Of a DNA stretch of 64,000 nucleotides, positions 1 to 11,358 are shown in pieces. Numbering within the stretch: position 1 is the stretch's first letter; every line of letters starts with the position of its first letter. The notes below the pieces were generated by a model. The model made no database searches. It saw only the letters and a program-made list of their open reading frames with translations, and was not told where the DNA came from. The stretch comes from Elymus sibiricus (taxonomy: Eukaryota; Streptophyta; Magnoliopsida; Poales; Poaceae), in contig CM077668.1 in NCBI GenBank assembly GCA_039707655.1, forward strand, positions 66,915,086 to 66,979,085, read 5' to 3'. A program made the position numbers and the translations under genes.

Positions 1-172
1 ACAAAAGGAAGTGCAATAGATACATCAACATAGTCAAACATGACATACAGATCCATACATAGATTCGGTTACAAACAAGCGGTACAAGTTCGAAAAGGAA
101 TAGCTAGACACACTAGGTGGCATGCAGGCACGCGGTGGAGGGATACAATAACGGGACATAGCGATAGCTACA

Positions 173-922
173 TCAACGTCGGAGAAAACCACTGAAGCCA
201 GTCAGCTGCAAGTGACGACGTAGGGTGCCCTCGATGTACGGATCCTGCGCTCCGTGAACACTCTGGTGCAGAACCTGGTCCCGAACTGGAAGAAGAGGTC
301 CACGTGGAGGAGTACAACCTCCAACAACAGGCCACTCAAGACCTGGTGGCATCTCCGTCCTGCGCTGGTAAAGGATGTACTCTGGATGTATGCCTGCACT
401 AACTGCTGGCAGCAACTGTGTCAGAGCGTCGTAAAGACGAGCACGAGTGGCGTACAACTCGACAACAAGGGCTCGAGCAGTGCGATCCAGAGCCTCAGTG
501 TACTGTACCAAAACCTGCGGGTCATAACGACGTCGCACGTAAGGGGTACTGACAGCAGTGTAATATCCACTCTCATCCCCAGCGGGGGCATAAGGGATAT
601 ATCTGAAAGCAGTCTCCTCCAAGCGACTGTGCTCTCCACGAAGATGGGCAATAGCAGTATAGGCAGCATCATGGACTGCCATGTCAACAGTCACTCCAAC
701 ACCATAAAAGGTGTGCAATTCAGTGATGCAGTTGTTCTACCGATCAAAGATACAAACCACAGCGTGGTACTGCTCCTGGTTGAACTCGCGATAATCCTCG
801 TAAACAGTGTACTCGGGGTACCAGCGATATCCCAGCCTGGTCAAGAGGTCGACCAGAATAGCAGGGAACCCAGTCGCATCAATAGCCATAGTGTGGCGTA
901 CGAGCTGTCTTGCGGGACGCAT
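173..922 (-). pseudogene. First ORF of element G, unknown function, one in-frame stop
   Basis: Reading from ATG at 922 (protein starts MRPARQ) the frame is open to a TGA at 173, except for one TAG at 737-739. Reading through it gives about 249 codons. The TAG sits where CAG (Gln) would restore the frame, consistent with a single C-to-T change. The ORF follows the primer site and so occupies the usual gag position, but I see no gag signature, zinc knuckle, protease motif or membrane segment. The protein is rich in Tyr, Arg and Leu, with a central heptad-like stretch around the residues HLRGEHSRLEE that could be helical. The function is unknown. Similar hypothetical proteins are, from memory, common in Triticeae repeats. 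Its consistent frame suggests a real element protein rather than chance. Confidence 0.6.
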
Positions 923-1235
923 CTGAAACAAGGGAGTGCAAAATGTCATGAGACAGTGTGAGAAGCATAAGATAACTTTGAAAGGAATACTTGCAGATAA
1001 CCCAGCTCTCCGGTTGAATGTGAACACGAGAACCTAATGTCAGAGTTAGCAAAACTTTAACCCGAATAGAAGAGAGATCAGACCCCAGAGTAAGGAAGAG
1101 GAATAAAATATCCTAAACCCATCCATTGGCGACGTGGGCCCGTAAGCCACACAGCCATGTTAGTAAAACGGTTTTTTCAAAGACTAGACTCAACTTCGGC
1201 CAAGGAGTTGGAAAGGGGGATTCCTACAGGCAGTC

Positions 1236-1248
1236 GGCTCTGATACCA
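1236..1248 (-). other. Primer binding site of G (tRNA-iMet)
   Basis: The reverse complement reads TGGTATCAGAGCC, the standard complement of the plant initiator tRNA-Met 3' end. It lies 3 nt from the LTR end at 1252, which fixes element G on the minus strand with its 5' LTR to the right. Confidence 0.8.
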
Positions 1249-1251
1249 ACT

Positions 1252-2535
1252 TGTGACGCCCCCCGACTTAATCGTGCACTAATCATACACGCAAATGCGC
1301 ATGATCAAGCCTAAGGACTCACGGGAAGATATCCCAACACAACTCTAAACACAAATAAAAGTTATACAAGCTTTATATTACAAGCCAGGGGCCTCGAGGG
1401 ATCGAATACATAAGCTCGAGTCATACAAGCATCAGTGAAAGCATTAGTATCTGAGTACAGACATAAAGGTTAAACAAGTCTGCCTTAAGAAGGCTAAACA
1501 AAACAACGACATTGGATCGAAAAGGCGCAGGCCTCCTGCCTGGGTGCCTCCTATCTACTCCTGGTCGTCGGTCTCCACGTAGTAGTAGGCTCCACCGGAG
1601 GGGTAGTAGTAGTCGTCGACTGGGGCAGCTGGCTCCGGGGCTCCGTCATCTAGTCGCAGCAATCGGGTATGGGGAAAAAGGGAAGCAAAGCAACCGTGAG
1701 TACTCATCCAAAGTACTCGCAAGACTTACATCAGAACTATTCTATTTATGCATTGGTTTCAAGTGAAGGGGGCTGTATCTGTGGACTAGACTGCAGAAAT
1801 GCCAGAATAGGGGGGGGACCTAGCCTATCGAAGACTAGCAACTTGCAGCATTAGAAGAGTGTAGATTAGTACATAGGAAAGTAATAAGCAAGTAGTAACA
1901 ACGCCCAGAGATCCTTCCTCGACCCTTGCGAGAAAGCGATCCCAGAGCTAACATATTATTAAACATCACAAGTATCCAGTTCTAGTTGTAGTAGATCGGG
2001 ATACTCTCTGAGCGTCCGTTACCGTGGACACGGCTATTCGAATAGATATACTTCCTTGCAGGGGTGCACCAATTTACCCAACATGCTCGATTAACTCAGG
2101 CCGGACACACTTTTATCGGGTCATGCCCGGCCTCGGCTGATCGACACACTGTAGTCCTACCTAGGCTCAACAGAGAGGCCAGCACGCCGGTCTAACTCCT
2201 AAATGCGAAGGGGTCATGGGCCAATCATCCTTTGCAATCTTGCGCATTGCGAACACAGCCGGGAGTAGACCTAGCCCCCGTAATACAAGCGCAGGCTTTC
2301 CTAGTCCAACCCGGCGCGCGCCACTCAATTGCTGATGTCTGAGAGCTTTCGGAAGAATTGTACGACGCCGAGTGCCCATACTTATTCCCGCGTGGTGGTT
2401 AGTGCGAAAAGGCCAGAGGCCTACTCAGATCACATATCCTAACCCATTAGTGTGCTGAGAGCTCGCGGTGACAATCAGTGATCCTGTCGCCCCGTCTCGC
2501 GGACTTATGGCAAGGGCCAAGACTGCCCGGCCGTG
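1252..2535 (-). repeat. LTR of element G, segment 1
   Basis: This is the U5-side third of the 5' LTR. It matches the reverse complement of about 43900-44998 in solo LTR H, including the stretch with the TACTACTAC-like run near 1585-1615 and the TATATTACAAGC motif near 1376. The LTR is interrupted after 2535 (CCGTG target site) by element A. The short ORFs here have no support. Confidence 0.75.
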
Positions 2536-3938
2536 TGATATGTCTCCGTCGTATCTACTTTTCCAAACACTTTTGCTCTTGTTTTGGCCCCTGATTTGCA
2601 TGATTTGAATGGAACGAACCCGGACTGACGCTGTTTTCAGCAAAATTGCCATGGTGTTGTTTTTTGTGCAGAAATAAAAGTTCTTGGAATTGGATGAAAC
2701 TTTTTAGAGATTTTTTATGGAATATATAAAAAATATTGGCACCAAGATCCACTGGAGGGGGGCCACCCAGTGCCCACGAGGCACTAGGGCGCGCCACCCC
2801 CCCAGGCACGCCCTGGTACCTCGTGGGGCCCACGTGGCTCCGTCTGACCTAATTCCAACGCTATAAATTCACAATTCCAGAGAAAAAAATAGGAGAGGAA
2901 GTTTTATTGCATTTCACGATACGGAGCCGCCGCCACCTCCTGATCTTCATCGGGAGGCCAGATCTGGAGTCCGTTCAGGGCTCCAGAGAGGGGGATCTTC
3001 CAGCATCGTCATCATCAACCATCCTTCATCACCAATTTCATGATGCTCACCGCTGGGAGTGAGTAATTCCTTCGTAGGCTTGCTGGACGGTGATGAGTTG
3101 GATGAGATTTATCATGTAATCGAGTTAGATTTGTTAGGGCTTGATCCCTAGTATCCACTATGTTCTGAGATTGATGTTGCTATGACTTTGCTATGCTTAA
3201 TGCTTGTCACTAGGGCCCGAGTGCCATGATTCCAGATCTGAACCCTTTATATTTTCATGAATATATTTGTGTTCTTGATCCGATCTTGCAAGTTATATGC
3301 ACCTGCTATGTGTTATGATCCGCATACCCCAAGATGACAATAATTGGGATTCTTTCCGGTGATTGCCATAGTTTGAGGAGTTCATATATTCACTATGTGT
3401 TAATGCTTTGTTCCGGTTCTCTATTAAAATGAGGCCTTAATATCCCTTAGTTTCCTTATGGACCCCGCTGCCACGGAGGGTAGGACAAAAGATGTCATGC
3501 AAGTTCTTATCGCAAGCACGTATGACTATATACGGAATACATGCCGACATTATATTGATGAATTGGAGCTAGTTCTATGTCGCCCTAGGTTATGACTGTT
3601 ACATGATGAATGTTATCCAACATAATCACCGATCCAATGCCTACGAGTTTTTCACATATTGTTCCTTGCTAAGTTACTACTGTCACAATTGCTACAAAAC
3701 TACTGCTGCTACCGTTACTGCTACTGTTACTATTATTGCTACTGCTGTCAAACTATCATACTACTGTGCTACTGATCACTCTACTGCAGCTATTTAGTTT
3801 CCAGGTGTGGTTGAATTGACAACTCAACTGCTAATACTTGCAAATATTCTTTGGCTCCCCTTGTGTCGAATCAATAAATTTGGGTTGAATACTCTACCCT
3901 CGAAAACTGTTGCGATCCCCTATACTTGTGGGTTATCA
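2536..3938 (+). repeat. 5' LTR of element A
   Basis: Starts TGATATGTCTCC and ends GGGTTATCA. It contains the GC-rich inverted repeat (2772-2829), a CACGTG G-box (about 2831-2836), TATAAAT at 2862-2868 and a degenerate CTACTGTTA-type trinucleotide stretch at 3675-3790. The partner is 38034-39448. Confidence 0.88.
2772..2868 (+). promoter_or_regulatory. Core promoter of the A 5' LTR: GC inverted repeat, G-box, TATA box
   Basis: The arms are at 2772-2795 and 2805-2829, around a C-rich loop. They contain GGCGCGCC-like and CACGAGGC/ACCTCGTG complementary parts. TATAAAT follows at 2862-2868, 33 bases after the stem. The copy in the 3' LTR lies at 38270-38365. The same layout is found in the LTRs of B, C and E. 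The promoter role is inferred from position. Confidence 0.6.
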
Positions 3939-3949
3939 AGACCTTTTTC

Positions 3950-3967
3950 TGGTGTCATTGCCGGGGA
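3950..3967 (+). other. Primer binding site of A (tRNA-Asp, decayed)
   Basis: TGGTGTCATTGCCGGGGA differs from the tRNA-Asp complement TGGCGCCGTTGCCGGGGA by two C-to-T changes and one G-to-A change. It lies 11 nt after the LTR end, the same spacing class as in B and C. Confidence 0.7.
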
Positions 3968-4016
3968 GCATAGCTTTATTTGCTAAGTCACTTGGGATTT
4001 ATATCTGTTGATCACT

Positions 4017-5353
4017 ATGAAGAATCTAAAAGACGCTAAGACCAAGATCGTTCCCTCTAAGATGAGGGGAGGTAAGGAACTGCCATCTAGCTCTGCACTT
4101 GATTCACCCTCTGTTTTGATTAAACTTGCAACACCACCACATGCTATTAATTCTGATATGTCGCAAGTTATTGATGATACCACTTCTGCCATGAATGATA
4201 CTCATGATGATGCTAGTACTATGCTTGATAATGCTGTGCCACTTGGTGAATTTCTTAGTGAACAACTTGCTAAAGCTAAAGAAATTGAAAATACTGAAAC
4301 TCTTGAGAATTATGATTCACCTATTATGCCTGGCTCTCCTACTAGAGTTGAAACACCTAATGAACATTGCTTTGATAGGGAGACAGCTAGAGCCATTCTT
4401 GCTTGTAACGATAGACATGAAGTTATAAAATTGTTTGCTAAAATGAAAGAAAAATCTATGAACGAGAAAATGAAATATGATCCTCAGTTTGCTACCTCTC
4501 CCATATTTGTTACTGATAAGGATTATGAATTCTCTATTGATCCTGAGTTAATTACTTTGGTTGAATCTGATCCTTTCCATGGCTTTGAAACTGAAACTGT
4601 TGTGGCACATCTCACTAAATTAAATGATATAGCCACCCTATTTGCTCATGAGGACAAAATTCGCTATTACTATATTCTTAAGTTATTTCCTTTCTCATTA
4701 ATGGGTGATGCTAAAGAATGGTATAATACTCTTGCTCCTGGATGTGTGCGTAGTCCCCAGGTTATGATTTATTACTTTTCTGAAAAATATTTTCCTGCTC
4801 ATAAGAAACAAGCTGCCTTACAAGAAATATTTAACTTTGTGCAAATTGAAGAAGAGAATCTCCCTCAAGCTTGGGGGAGGCTTCTCCAATTACTTAATGC
4901 TTTGCCTGATCATCCTCTTAAGAAAAATGAAATACTTGATATCTTCTATAATGGACTAACCGATGCTTCTAGGGACTACCTAGATAGTTGTGCGAGTAGT
5001 GTTTTCAGGGAAAGGACTATTGAACAAGCTGAGGAATTATTGAATAATATATTGAAGAATGATAATGATTGGACACTTCCTGAACCACCGCCCAAACCTA
5101 CTCCGAAGAAAAGGGGTATTTTATATCTCAGTCTTGAAGATATGCAAGAAGCAAAGAAATGTATGAAGGAAAAAGGTATTAAAGCTGAAGATGTTAAGAA
5201 TCTACCACCTATTGAAGAGATACATGGTCTTGACACGCCGCCACAGGTAGTAGAGGTAAATTCTCTTATAAAATTTGATGAAGGTGATATTCCTTATAAC
5301 AAACCTCCTAGTCAATGCTTATATGAATTTGACAATTATATTATTAAGCAAGA
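4017..5353 (+). CDS. gag: Element A gag, 5' part (interrupted by element B)
   Basis: The first in-frame ATG is at 4017. The frame is open to the insertion point at 5353 and then runs only a few codons into B's LTR. The second half carries the retrotransposon gag domain: a Trp-containing EWYNTL motif, a FSEKYFPAHKK motif, then QAWGRLLQLLNALP and a region typical of Athila gag proteins. Gag forms the virus-like particle in the cytoplasm. Before B inserted, the codon split at 5352-5353 continued at 23162, and joining the two pieces leaves no stop, giving about 915 codons of gag-protease. Codon use is AT-rich like B and unlike the GC-rich copia at the window end. Confidence 0.85.
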
Positions 5354-6873
5354 TGATGACCCACAAGTATAGGGGATCAATCGTAGTCCTTTCGATAAGT
5401 AAGAGTGTCGAACCCAACGAGGAGCAGAAGGAAATGACAAGCGGTTTTCAGCAAGGTATTTTCTGTAAGCACTGAAATTATCGGTAACGAGTAGTTTGAT
5501 AGCAAGATAATTTGTAACAAGTGACAAGTAGCAATAGTAACAAAGAGTGAAGCAAGTTGGCCCAATCCTTTTTATAGCAAAGGACAAGCCGGAACGATCT
5601 CTTATAGTAAGTAAAGCGTTCTCGAGGACACATGGGAATTTCATCTAGTCACTTTCATCATGTTTATTCAATTCGCGTTCGCTACTTTGATAATTTGATA
5701 TGTGGGTGGACCGGTGCTTGGGTGCTGTTCTTCCTTGAACAAGCCTCCCACTTATGATTACCCCCTCTTGCAAGCATCCGCAACTATGAAAGAAGAATTA
5801 AGATAACTCTAATCATAGCATTAAACATATGGATCCAAATCAGCCCCTTACGGAATAGCGCATAGGGTTTAAGCTTCTGTCACTCTAGCAACCCGTCATC
5901 TAATTACTACTCCACAATGCATTCCCTTAGGCCCAAAGATGGTGAAGTGTCATGTAGTCGACATTCACACGACACCACTAAGGGAATCAACAACATACAT
6001 ATCATCAAAATATCGAACGAATACCAAATTCACATGATTACTTATGACAAGACTTCTCCCATGTCCTCATGAACAAAAGTAACTACTCACAAATCATCAT
6101 CATGCCCAAGATCAGAGGGGTATTAAATAGCATATTGGATCTGAACATATAATCTTCCACCAAATAAACCAACTAGCATCAACTACAAGATGTAATCAAC
6201 ACTACTAGCAACCCACAGGTACCAATCTGAGGTTTTGAGACAAAAATTGAATACAAGAGATGAACTAGGGTTTGAGATGAGATGGTGCTGGTGCAGATGT
6301 TGATGAAGATTAGTCCTCCCATGATGAGAGGATCGCTGGTGATGTCAATGGCGACGATTTCCCCCTCCCGGAGGGAAGTATCCCCGGCAGAATCTCTCCG
6401 CCGGAGAGCAGAAGTGCTCCTGCCCAAGTTCCGCCTCGAGACGGCGGCGCACTGTCCTCAAAGTCTTCTCTATATTTTTTCTAGGGCAAAATGACTTATA
6501 TACCAGAAAATGGGGGCCAGAGGCTGGCCAGGGGCCCCACGAGGTACCAAGGTGCGCCTGGGGGGGGGGGGTGACGCGCCCTGGTGCCTCGTGGGCACCT
6601 GGGTGGCCCCCTCTGGTACTTCTTGATTCCAGTATTTTTTATTTATTCTGAAATAATTCTCTGTGAAACTTTAGCTCATTTGGAGATGTGCAGAATAGGT
6701 ATCTCTGACATAGCTTTTTCAGGTCCAGAATTCCAGCTGCCGGCATTCTCCCTCCTTGTGTGAATCTTGCATATTAAGAGAGAAAAGGCATTAGAATTGC
6801 TCCAAAAAGTGTTATAATGATTAAAAACACTATAAATAACAGTAGTAAAACATGATGCAAAATGGACGTATCA
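5354..6873 (-). repeat. 3' LTR of element B
   Basis: On the + strand it begins TGATGACCCACAAG and ends GGACGTATCA. It is 1520 bp long. The GC inverted repeat lies at 6534-6597 and, in element sense, TATATAA (6496-6502 as ttatata) follows 32 bases downstream. Confidence 0.9.
6496..6597 (-). promoter_or_regulatory. Core promoter of the B LTR: GC inverted repeat and TATA box
   Basis: In element sense the hairpin (6597 to 6534, loop of about 12 C residues) precedes GGTATATAAGTC. The same arrangement in the other LTR is at 22775-22880. The homopolymer loop differs in length between the two LTRs. Confidence 0.6.
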
Positions 6874-8381
6874 ACTCCCCCAAGCTTAGACCTCGCTTGT
6901 CCTCAAGCGAAAGCCGATATCGATAATCATGTCCACATGTTTGGAGAGAGAGGTGTCGATAAAAACAAAATACGGACATAGTAGCATCATGATCATTATT
7001 ATAATAGCAATATTTATTATCATAAACTTCTCATGAGCAAGTAACAATTCATCACAACAATGGAGTATAAGGCATAAACTTTCTTGAAAACTAACAAACT
7101 ATGTGCTCAGTCAACAATGCAATTGCAATTCATCATATTTTCAGGAAGGGTCTCATGTAGGAGCTATTTAGCAAGTCCACATACTCAACCATCATTTAGT
7201 CTTCTATGATTGCTAACACTCACAACATATATATGGAGCAAAAAGTTTCAGCCAGACACATAGAAAGATAGGAGCTTGTGATTTTGCCTCCCAACTTATT
7301 CACCTCAAGGGTGATGTCAACAATAATAACTCATGATCACTCATATCCAACTGGATATATATGTTTAGATCTTTCCCCACCATATGATGCTTGCAAAAGA
7401 GAAAAATAAAAAGGAATAGAGGAGAACACTATTGACTCTTGCATAAAAAGTAAATACATAAAAGTAAAAGATAGGCCCTTCGCGGAGGGAAGTAGAGGTT
7501 GTCATGCGCTTTTTATTGTTGGATGCACAAGCTCTTAATGCAAAGGAACGTCACTTTATATTGCCCCTTATGATAGCAACCTTTATTATGCAGTCCGTCG
7601 CTTTTATTTATTTGCCATCACAAGTTCATACAAAGATTATTTTCCCTTACAATAAAAGTTTCATACATATTTAGAGGCAATTTTTATTGCTTTTTGCACC
7701 GATGACAACTTACTTGAAGGATCTTATTCAATCCATAGGTAGATATAGTGGACTCTCATGACATGAAACTGGGTTTAAAGGGTTTTGGATGCACAAGTAG
7801 TATCTCTATTTGGTGCGGATTTTTGGCTAGCAAAGATATTGGGCAAGCACCACATGTTGGAGGATCTATAACAATATAACTTCTATGTGAATATGAACAA
7901 ACATAATTCATTACGTTGTCTTCCTTGTCCAACGTCAACAATTTGACATAAAATACTTAATGGGGGCTCACAATCATAAAAGATGTCCAAGATAGTATAT
8001 TTGCATGTGAATCTTCTCTTCCCTTATTAACTTTTTCATGAATTGCATCATTGACTAATGCTATGTTTGTTAACTTCCAATAAATTTTACCACTCATACT
8101 TTTCTTTATGTAATGTCATTACTTTCCATAAGATTAGCATATGATCTTTTTCATTATTTTCATTGCTAGGATTGAAACATAAAAGTAAAGAAGCAAAACT
8201 CAAACTACTCTTTATTATATAGCTCTCAACTCGATTACATAGATAGATGGATCACGAAACTAACACTCGAAAATAGATCATACTAAACTTTTATTCAACT
8301 AGATCACGAAATAACTAAGGATCGAACTAAAAGTAGGTAAAGATAATAAAAGTGATGGTGATACGATACTGGGGCACCTCC
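6874..8381 (-). other. Element B 3' internal non-coding region
   Basis: There is no convincing ORF. The polypurine tract AAGCTTGGGGGAGT (6874-6887 in reverse) adjoins the LTR and is preceded in element sense by GCTTG AGGA CAAGC (about 6895-6908). A block around 7470-7920, with the words GGCCCTTCGC and TTGTTGGATGCACAAG, is shared with element C (17090-17560). Confidence 0.6.
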
Positions 8382-8405
8382 CCCAAGCTTGGCACAAGCC
8401 AAGGG
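8382..8405 (-). other. Second polypurine-like tract of B
   Basis: In element sense, TTGGC TTGT GCCAA forms a stem-loop and runs into AAGCTTGGGGGAG, about 20 bases after the stop of the env-position ORF. Element A has the equivalent at 26389-26410. Confidence 0.55.
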
Positions 8406-8425
8406 GAGTGCCCATACCCATGTGC

Positions 8426-8971
8426 TCAAGTGTCCTTCTTCGGAGATGGCGGTGATGGTGAAGTGGTGGGCTTGTCCTTCACGACATTAATTAGGATCTC
8501 CTTTAGGCTCTGGATTTCCCGAAGCACATACTGCATCATCTCTGTATTCCTTTGGACTTCAGCCATAATATGCTTATTCTCTGGGCCCCAAGCATTCTTT
8601 CCTGCATCACTTTCACTTGGACGAGAGATGTCCCAATTGGAGGGTATGTGCATACGAGGAGTATTCTCGATCCCATAATTGTGAACTAAGTTATGAAAAT
8701 TGTTCCGATGTAACCTGTGTAAGGGCCTTCTAGGGGGAAGTCCTTCCCGTACCTCTGGATTCCCATGGCCTGAAGCGCTTCTTACGGCTTGGTGCGGGTT
8801 CGGAATTGTGGAGATGCCGACAAGGGTTCCCCTCTCGAAAGCCGGAGGATGGACCTCAAGCGAATCTCCATCATCTTTATCCATGGTAACTTCTCCTTCC
8901 TCCTCCCTCCTGAGCTCCATCTGCATCAACCAAGCATCGTCTCCCACATTGTTGGAGGAGGAAGAAGACAT
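8426..8971 (-). CDS. Element B env-position ORF, unknown function
   Basis: Open frame ending TGA at 8426-8428. The first ATG in the frame is at 9046, but that lies at or before the expected start of a transcript from the TATA sequence at 9059-9066. The ATG at 8971 (protein MSSSSSNN) is therefore preferred and gives about 181 codons. The protein is acidic in its first third (RREEEGEV, DKDDGDSLEV), basic in the middle (LPPRRPLHRLHRNNFHNL), and has a predicted helical C-terminal segment ending in a Ser/Pro/Lys tail. No membrane segment, signal peptide or known catalytic motif is seen. It is not obviously homologous to the ORF at the same position in A. It is isolated from pol by the internal hairpin/TATA region. 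Confidence 0.55.
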   Translation of the reverse strand: MSSSSSNNVGDDAWLMQMELRREEEGEVTMDKDDGDSLEVHPPAFERGTLVGISTIPNPHQAVRSASGHGNPEVREGLPPRRPLHRLHRNNFHNLVHNYGIENTPRMHIPSNWDISRPSESDAGKNAWGPENKHIMAEVQRNTEMMQYVLREIQSLKEILINVVKDKPTTSPSPPSPKKDT

Positions 8972-9051
8972 GATGCCTGGCCTCAAAATCTGATAGAAAA
9001 CAGCACGAAACAAAAACAGAGGAGATTTCTGCGATACGGTGGTCAAAATGT

Positions 9052-9190
9052 TTGGGAGTATATATAAAGATTTTTAATCTTGCAAAACAAGTAATCCAGG
9101 AGAAAAACGGAGTCGGGAAGGCTCACGTGGGGCCCATGAGGTACCAGGGCGCGCCTGGGGGGGGGTGGCGCGCCCTGGTGCCTCGTGGAC
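9052..9190 (-). promoter_or_regulatory. Element B internal promoter-like cassette
   Basis: Between the end of pol (9316) and the env-position ORF, the LTR-type GC inverted repeat recurs (9131-9189) with GGCGCGCC arms. In element sense it is followed by a CACGTG G-box (about 9124-9129) and TATATATA (9059-9066). The flanking AT-rich sequence also resembles the LTR. This suggests a duplicated U3 core driving the downstream ORF. Confidence 0.5.
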
Positions 9191-9315
9191 ACCAGGTGGG
9201 TCCCACCGGCTGTTTCTTATTTTTGTATTTTTCTAAATATTCCAAAACTGACAGAAAATATTTTTATGGAATTTTTGGAGTCGGTTTACTTACCGTATCA
9301 CATACCTCTTCCTTT

Positions 9316-11358
9316 TCAGGGTTCTGGAGTGTTTCGGAAGGTCTCTCTTATGTATTCTTCCGGTGTAATTGTTTCAATAATATTAGTTTCAACATTAATG
9401 GGGGTACCTGAAATATAGTGCTTAATTCTTTGCCCATTCACCACTCTCGGATTAGTGCCTTTGGAGTTGTTTATTTTGATGGCTCCGGAGCGATAAACTT
9501 CTTCGATGATATACGGTCCTTCCCATTTAGAGAGGAGTTTTCCTACAAAGAATCTCAAACGAGAATTGTACAATAGAACTTGCTCACCTACTTTAAATTC
9601 CCGTTTTTGAATTCTTCTATCATGCCATCTTTTAACTTTTTCTTTAAACAATTTGGCATTTTCATAAGCTTGGGTTCTCCATTCATCTAATGAGCTAATA
9701 TCAAATAACCTCTTTTCACCGGCAAGTTTAAAATCATAATTGAGTTCTTTAATTGCCCAATATGCTTTATGTTCTAACTCAAGAGGTAAATGACATGCTT
9801 TTCCATAAACCATTTTATAAGGAGACATACCCATAGGATTTTTATAAGCAGTTCTATAAGCCCATAATGCATCGTCAAGTTTCTTAGACCAATTCTTTCT
9901 AGATCTATTGACGGTTTTTTGCAGAATTAATTTTATTTCTCTATTGCTCAATTCAACTTGACCACTAGTTTGAGGATGATAGGGAGATGCAATTCTATGG
10001 TTGACATCATATTTAGCAAGCAATTTACGGAATGCACCATGAATAAAATGTGAACCACCATCAGTTATTAAATATCTAGGGACTCCAAACCTTGGGAAAA
10101 TAACTTCTTTAAGCATTTTAATAGAAGTGTTATGATCAGCACTACTAGTTGGAATAGCTTCTACCCACTTAGTAACGTAATCAACAGCAACTAAAATATG
10201 AGTATACCCATTGGATTTAGGAAAATGTCCCATATAATCAAATCCCCAAACATCAAATGGTTCAACAGCAAGTGAATAATTCATAGGCATTTCGTGACGT
10301 CTACCAACATTACCAATTCTTTGACATTCATCACAAGATAGGACGAACTTACGAGCATCCTTGAAAAGAGTGGGCCAATAAAAACCAGATTGTAATACCT
10401 TGTGTGCAGTTCTGTCTCCCGCATGGTGTCCTCCGTAAGCTTCAGAATGACACTTCCGTAGGATTTGTTCCTGTTCATGCTCAGGTATACAATTCCTAAT
10501 AATACCATCTACTCCTTCTTTATAAAGATGTGGGTCATCCCAAAAGTAATGTTTTAAATCATAGAAGAACTTTTTCTTTTGTTGGTATGTGAAACTAGGT
10601 GGTATGTATTTAGCAACAATGTAATTAGCATAGTCTGCATACCAAGGAGTATTACGAGAAGCATTTATGACAGCTAATTGTTCATCAGGAAAATCATCAT
10701 TAATAGGTAGTGGGTCATCAAGAACATTTTCCATTCTAGACAAATTATCTGCTACGGGATTCTCAGCTCCCTTTCTATCAATAATATGCAAGTCAAATTC
10801 TTGTAGCAATAAAACCCACCTAATGAGTCTAGGTTTAGTATCTTTCTTTTCTATAAGATATTTAATAGCATCATGATCAGTGTGAACAGTTACCTTAGAA
10901 TCAACTATGTAAGATCTGAATTTATCACATGCAAACACAACTGCTAGAAATTCTTTCTCAGTAGTAGCATAATTTCTTTGGGCACTATCTAGAGTTTTAC
11001 TAGCATAACGGATAACATTTAATTTCTTATCAACTCTTTGTCCTAGAATAGCACCAACAACATAGTCACTGGCATCACACATAATTTCAAAAGGCAAGTT
11101 CCAATCAGGTGGTTGAATAATAGGTGCAGTGGTTAAGGCTTTCTTAAGTGTTTCAAAGGCTTCTAGACAATCATCATCAAAAACAAATGGAACATCTTTT
11201 TGCAAAAGATTGGTAAGAGGCCTAGAAATTTTAGAGAAGTCTTTGATAAACCTTCTATAGAAACCAGCATGACCTAGGAAACTTCTTATACCTTTAATAT
11301 CTTTAGGACATGGCATTTTCTCAATAGCATCAACCTTAGCTTTATCAACTTCAATACC
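9316..11358 (-). pseudogene. pol: Element B pol C-terminal part: RT end, RNase H, integrase
   Basis: Frame continuous with the RT part apart from the TGA at 11359-11361, and open to TAG/TGA near 9316. The order is: RT thumb and connection ([23 protein letters not shown]); RNase H with [17 protein letters not shown] and [13 protein letters not shown]; integrase with HHCC zinc motif ([16 protein letters not shown] then CDECQ); catalytic Asp in WGFDYMGHF; Asp in LITDGGSHF; Glu in [14 protein letters not shown]-terminal domain with [14 protein letters not shown] and [12 protein letters not shown] follows. This enzyme block copies the RNA genome and inserts the DNA. All catalytic residues visible here are intact, so the single stop is the main defect of this part. 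Confidence 0.88.

Noticed and set aside
254..961. A 235-codon + strand frame
   Set aside because: It lies opposite the broken ORF of element G, whose frame and position after the primer site make better sense.
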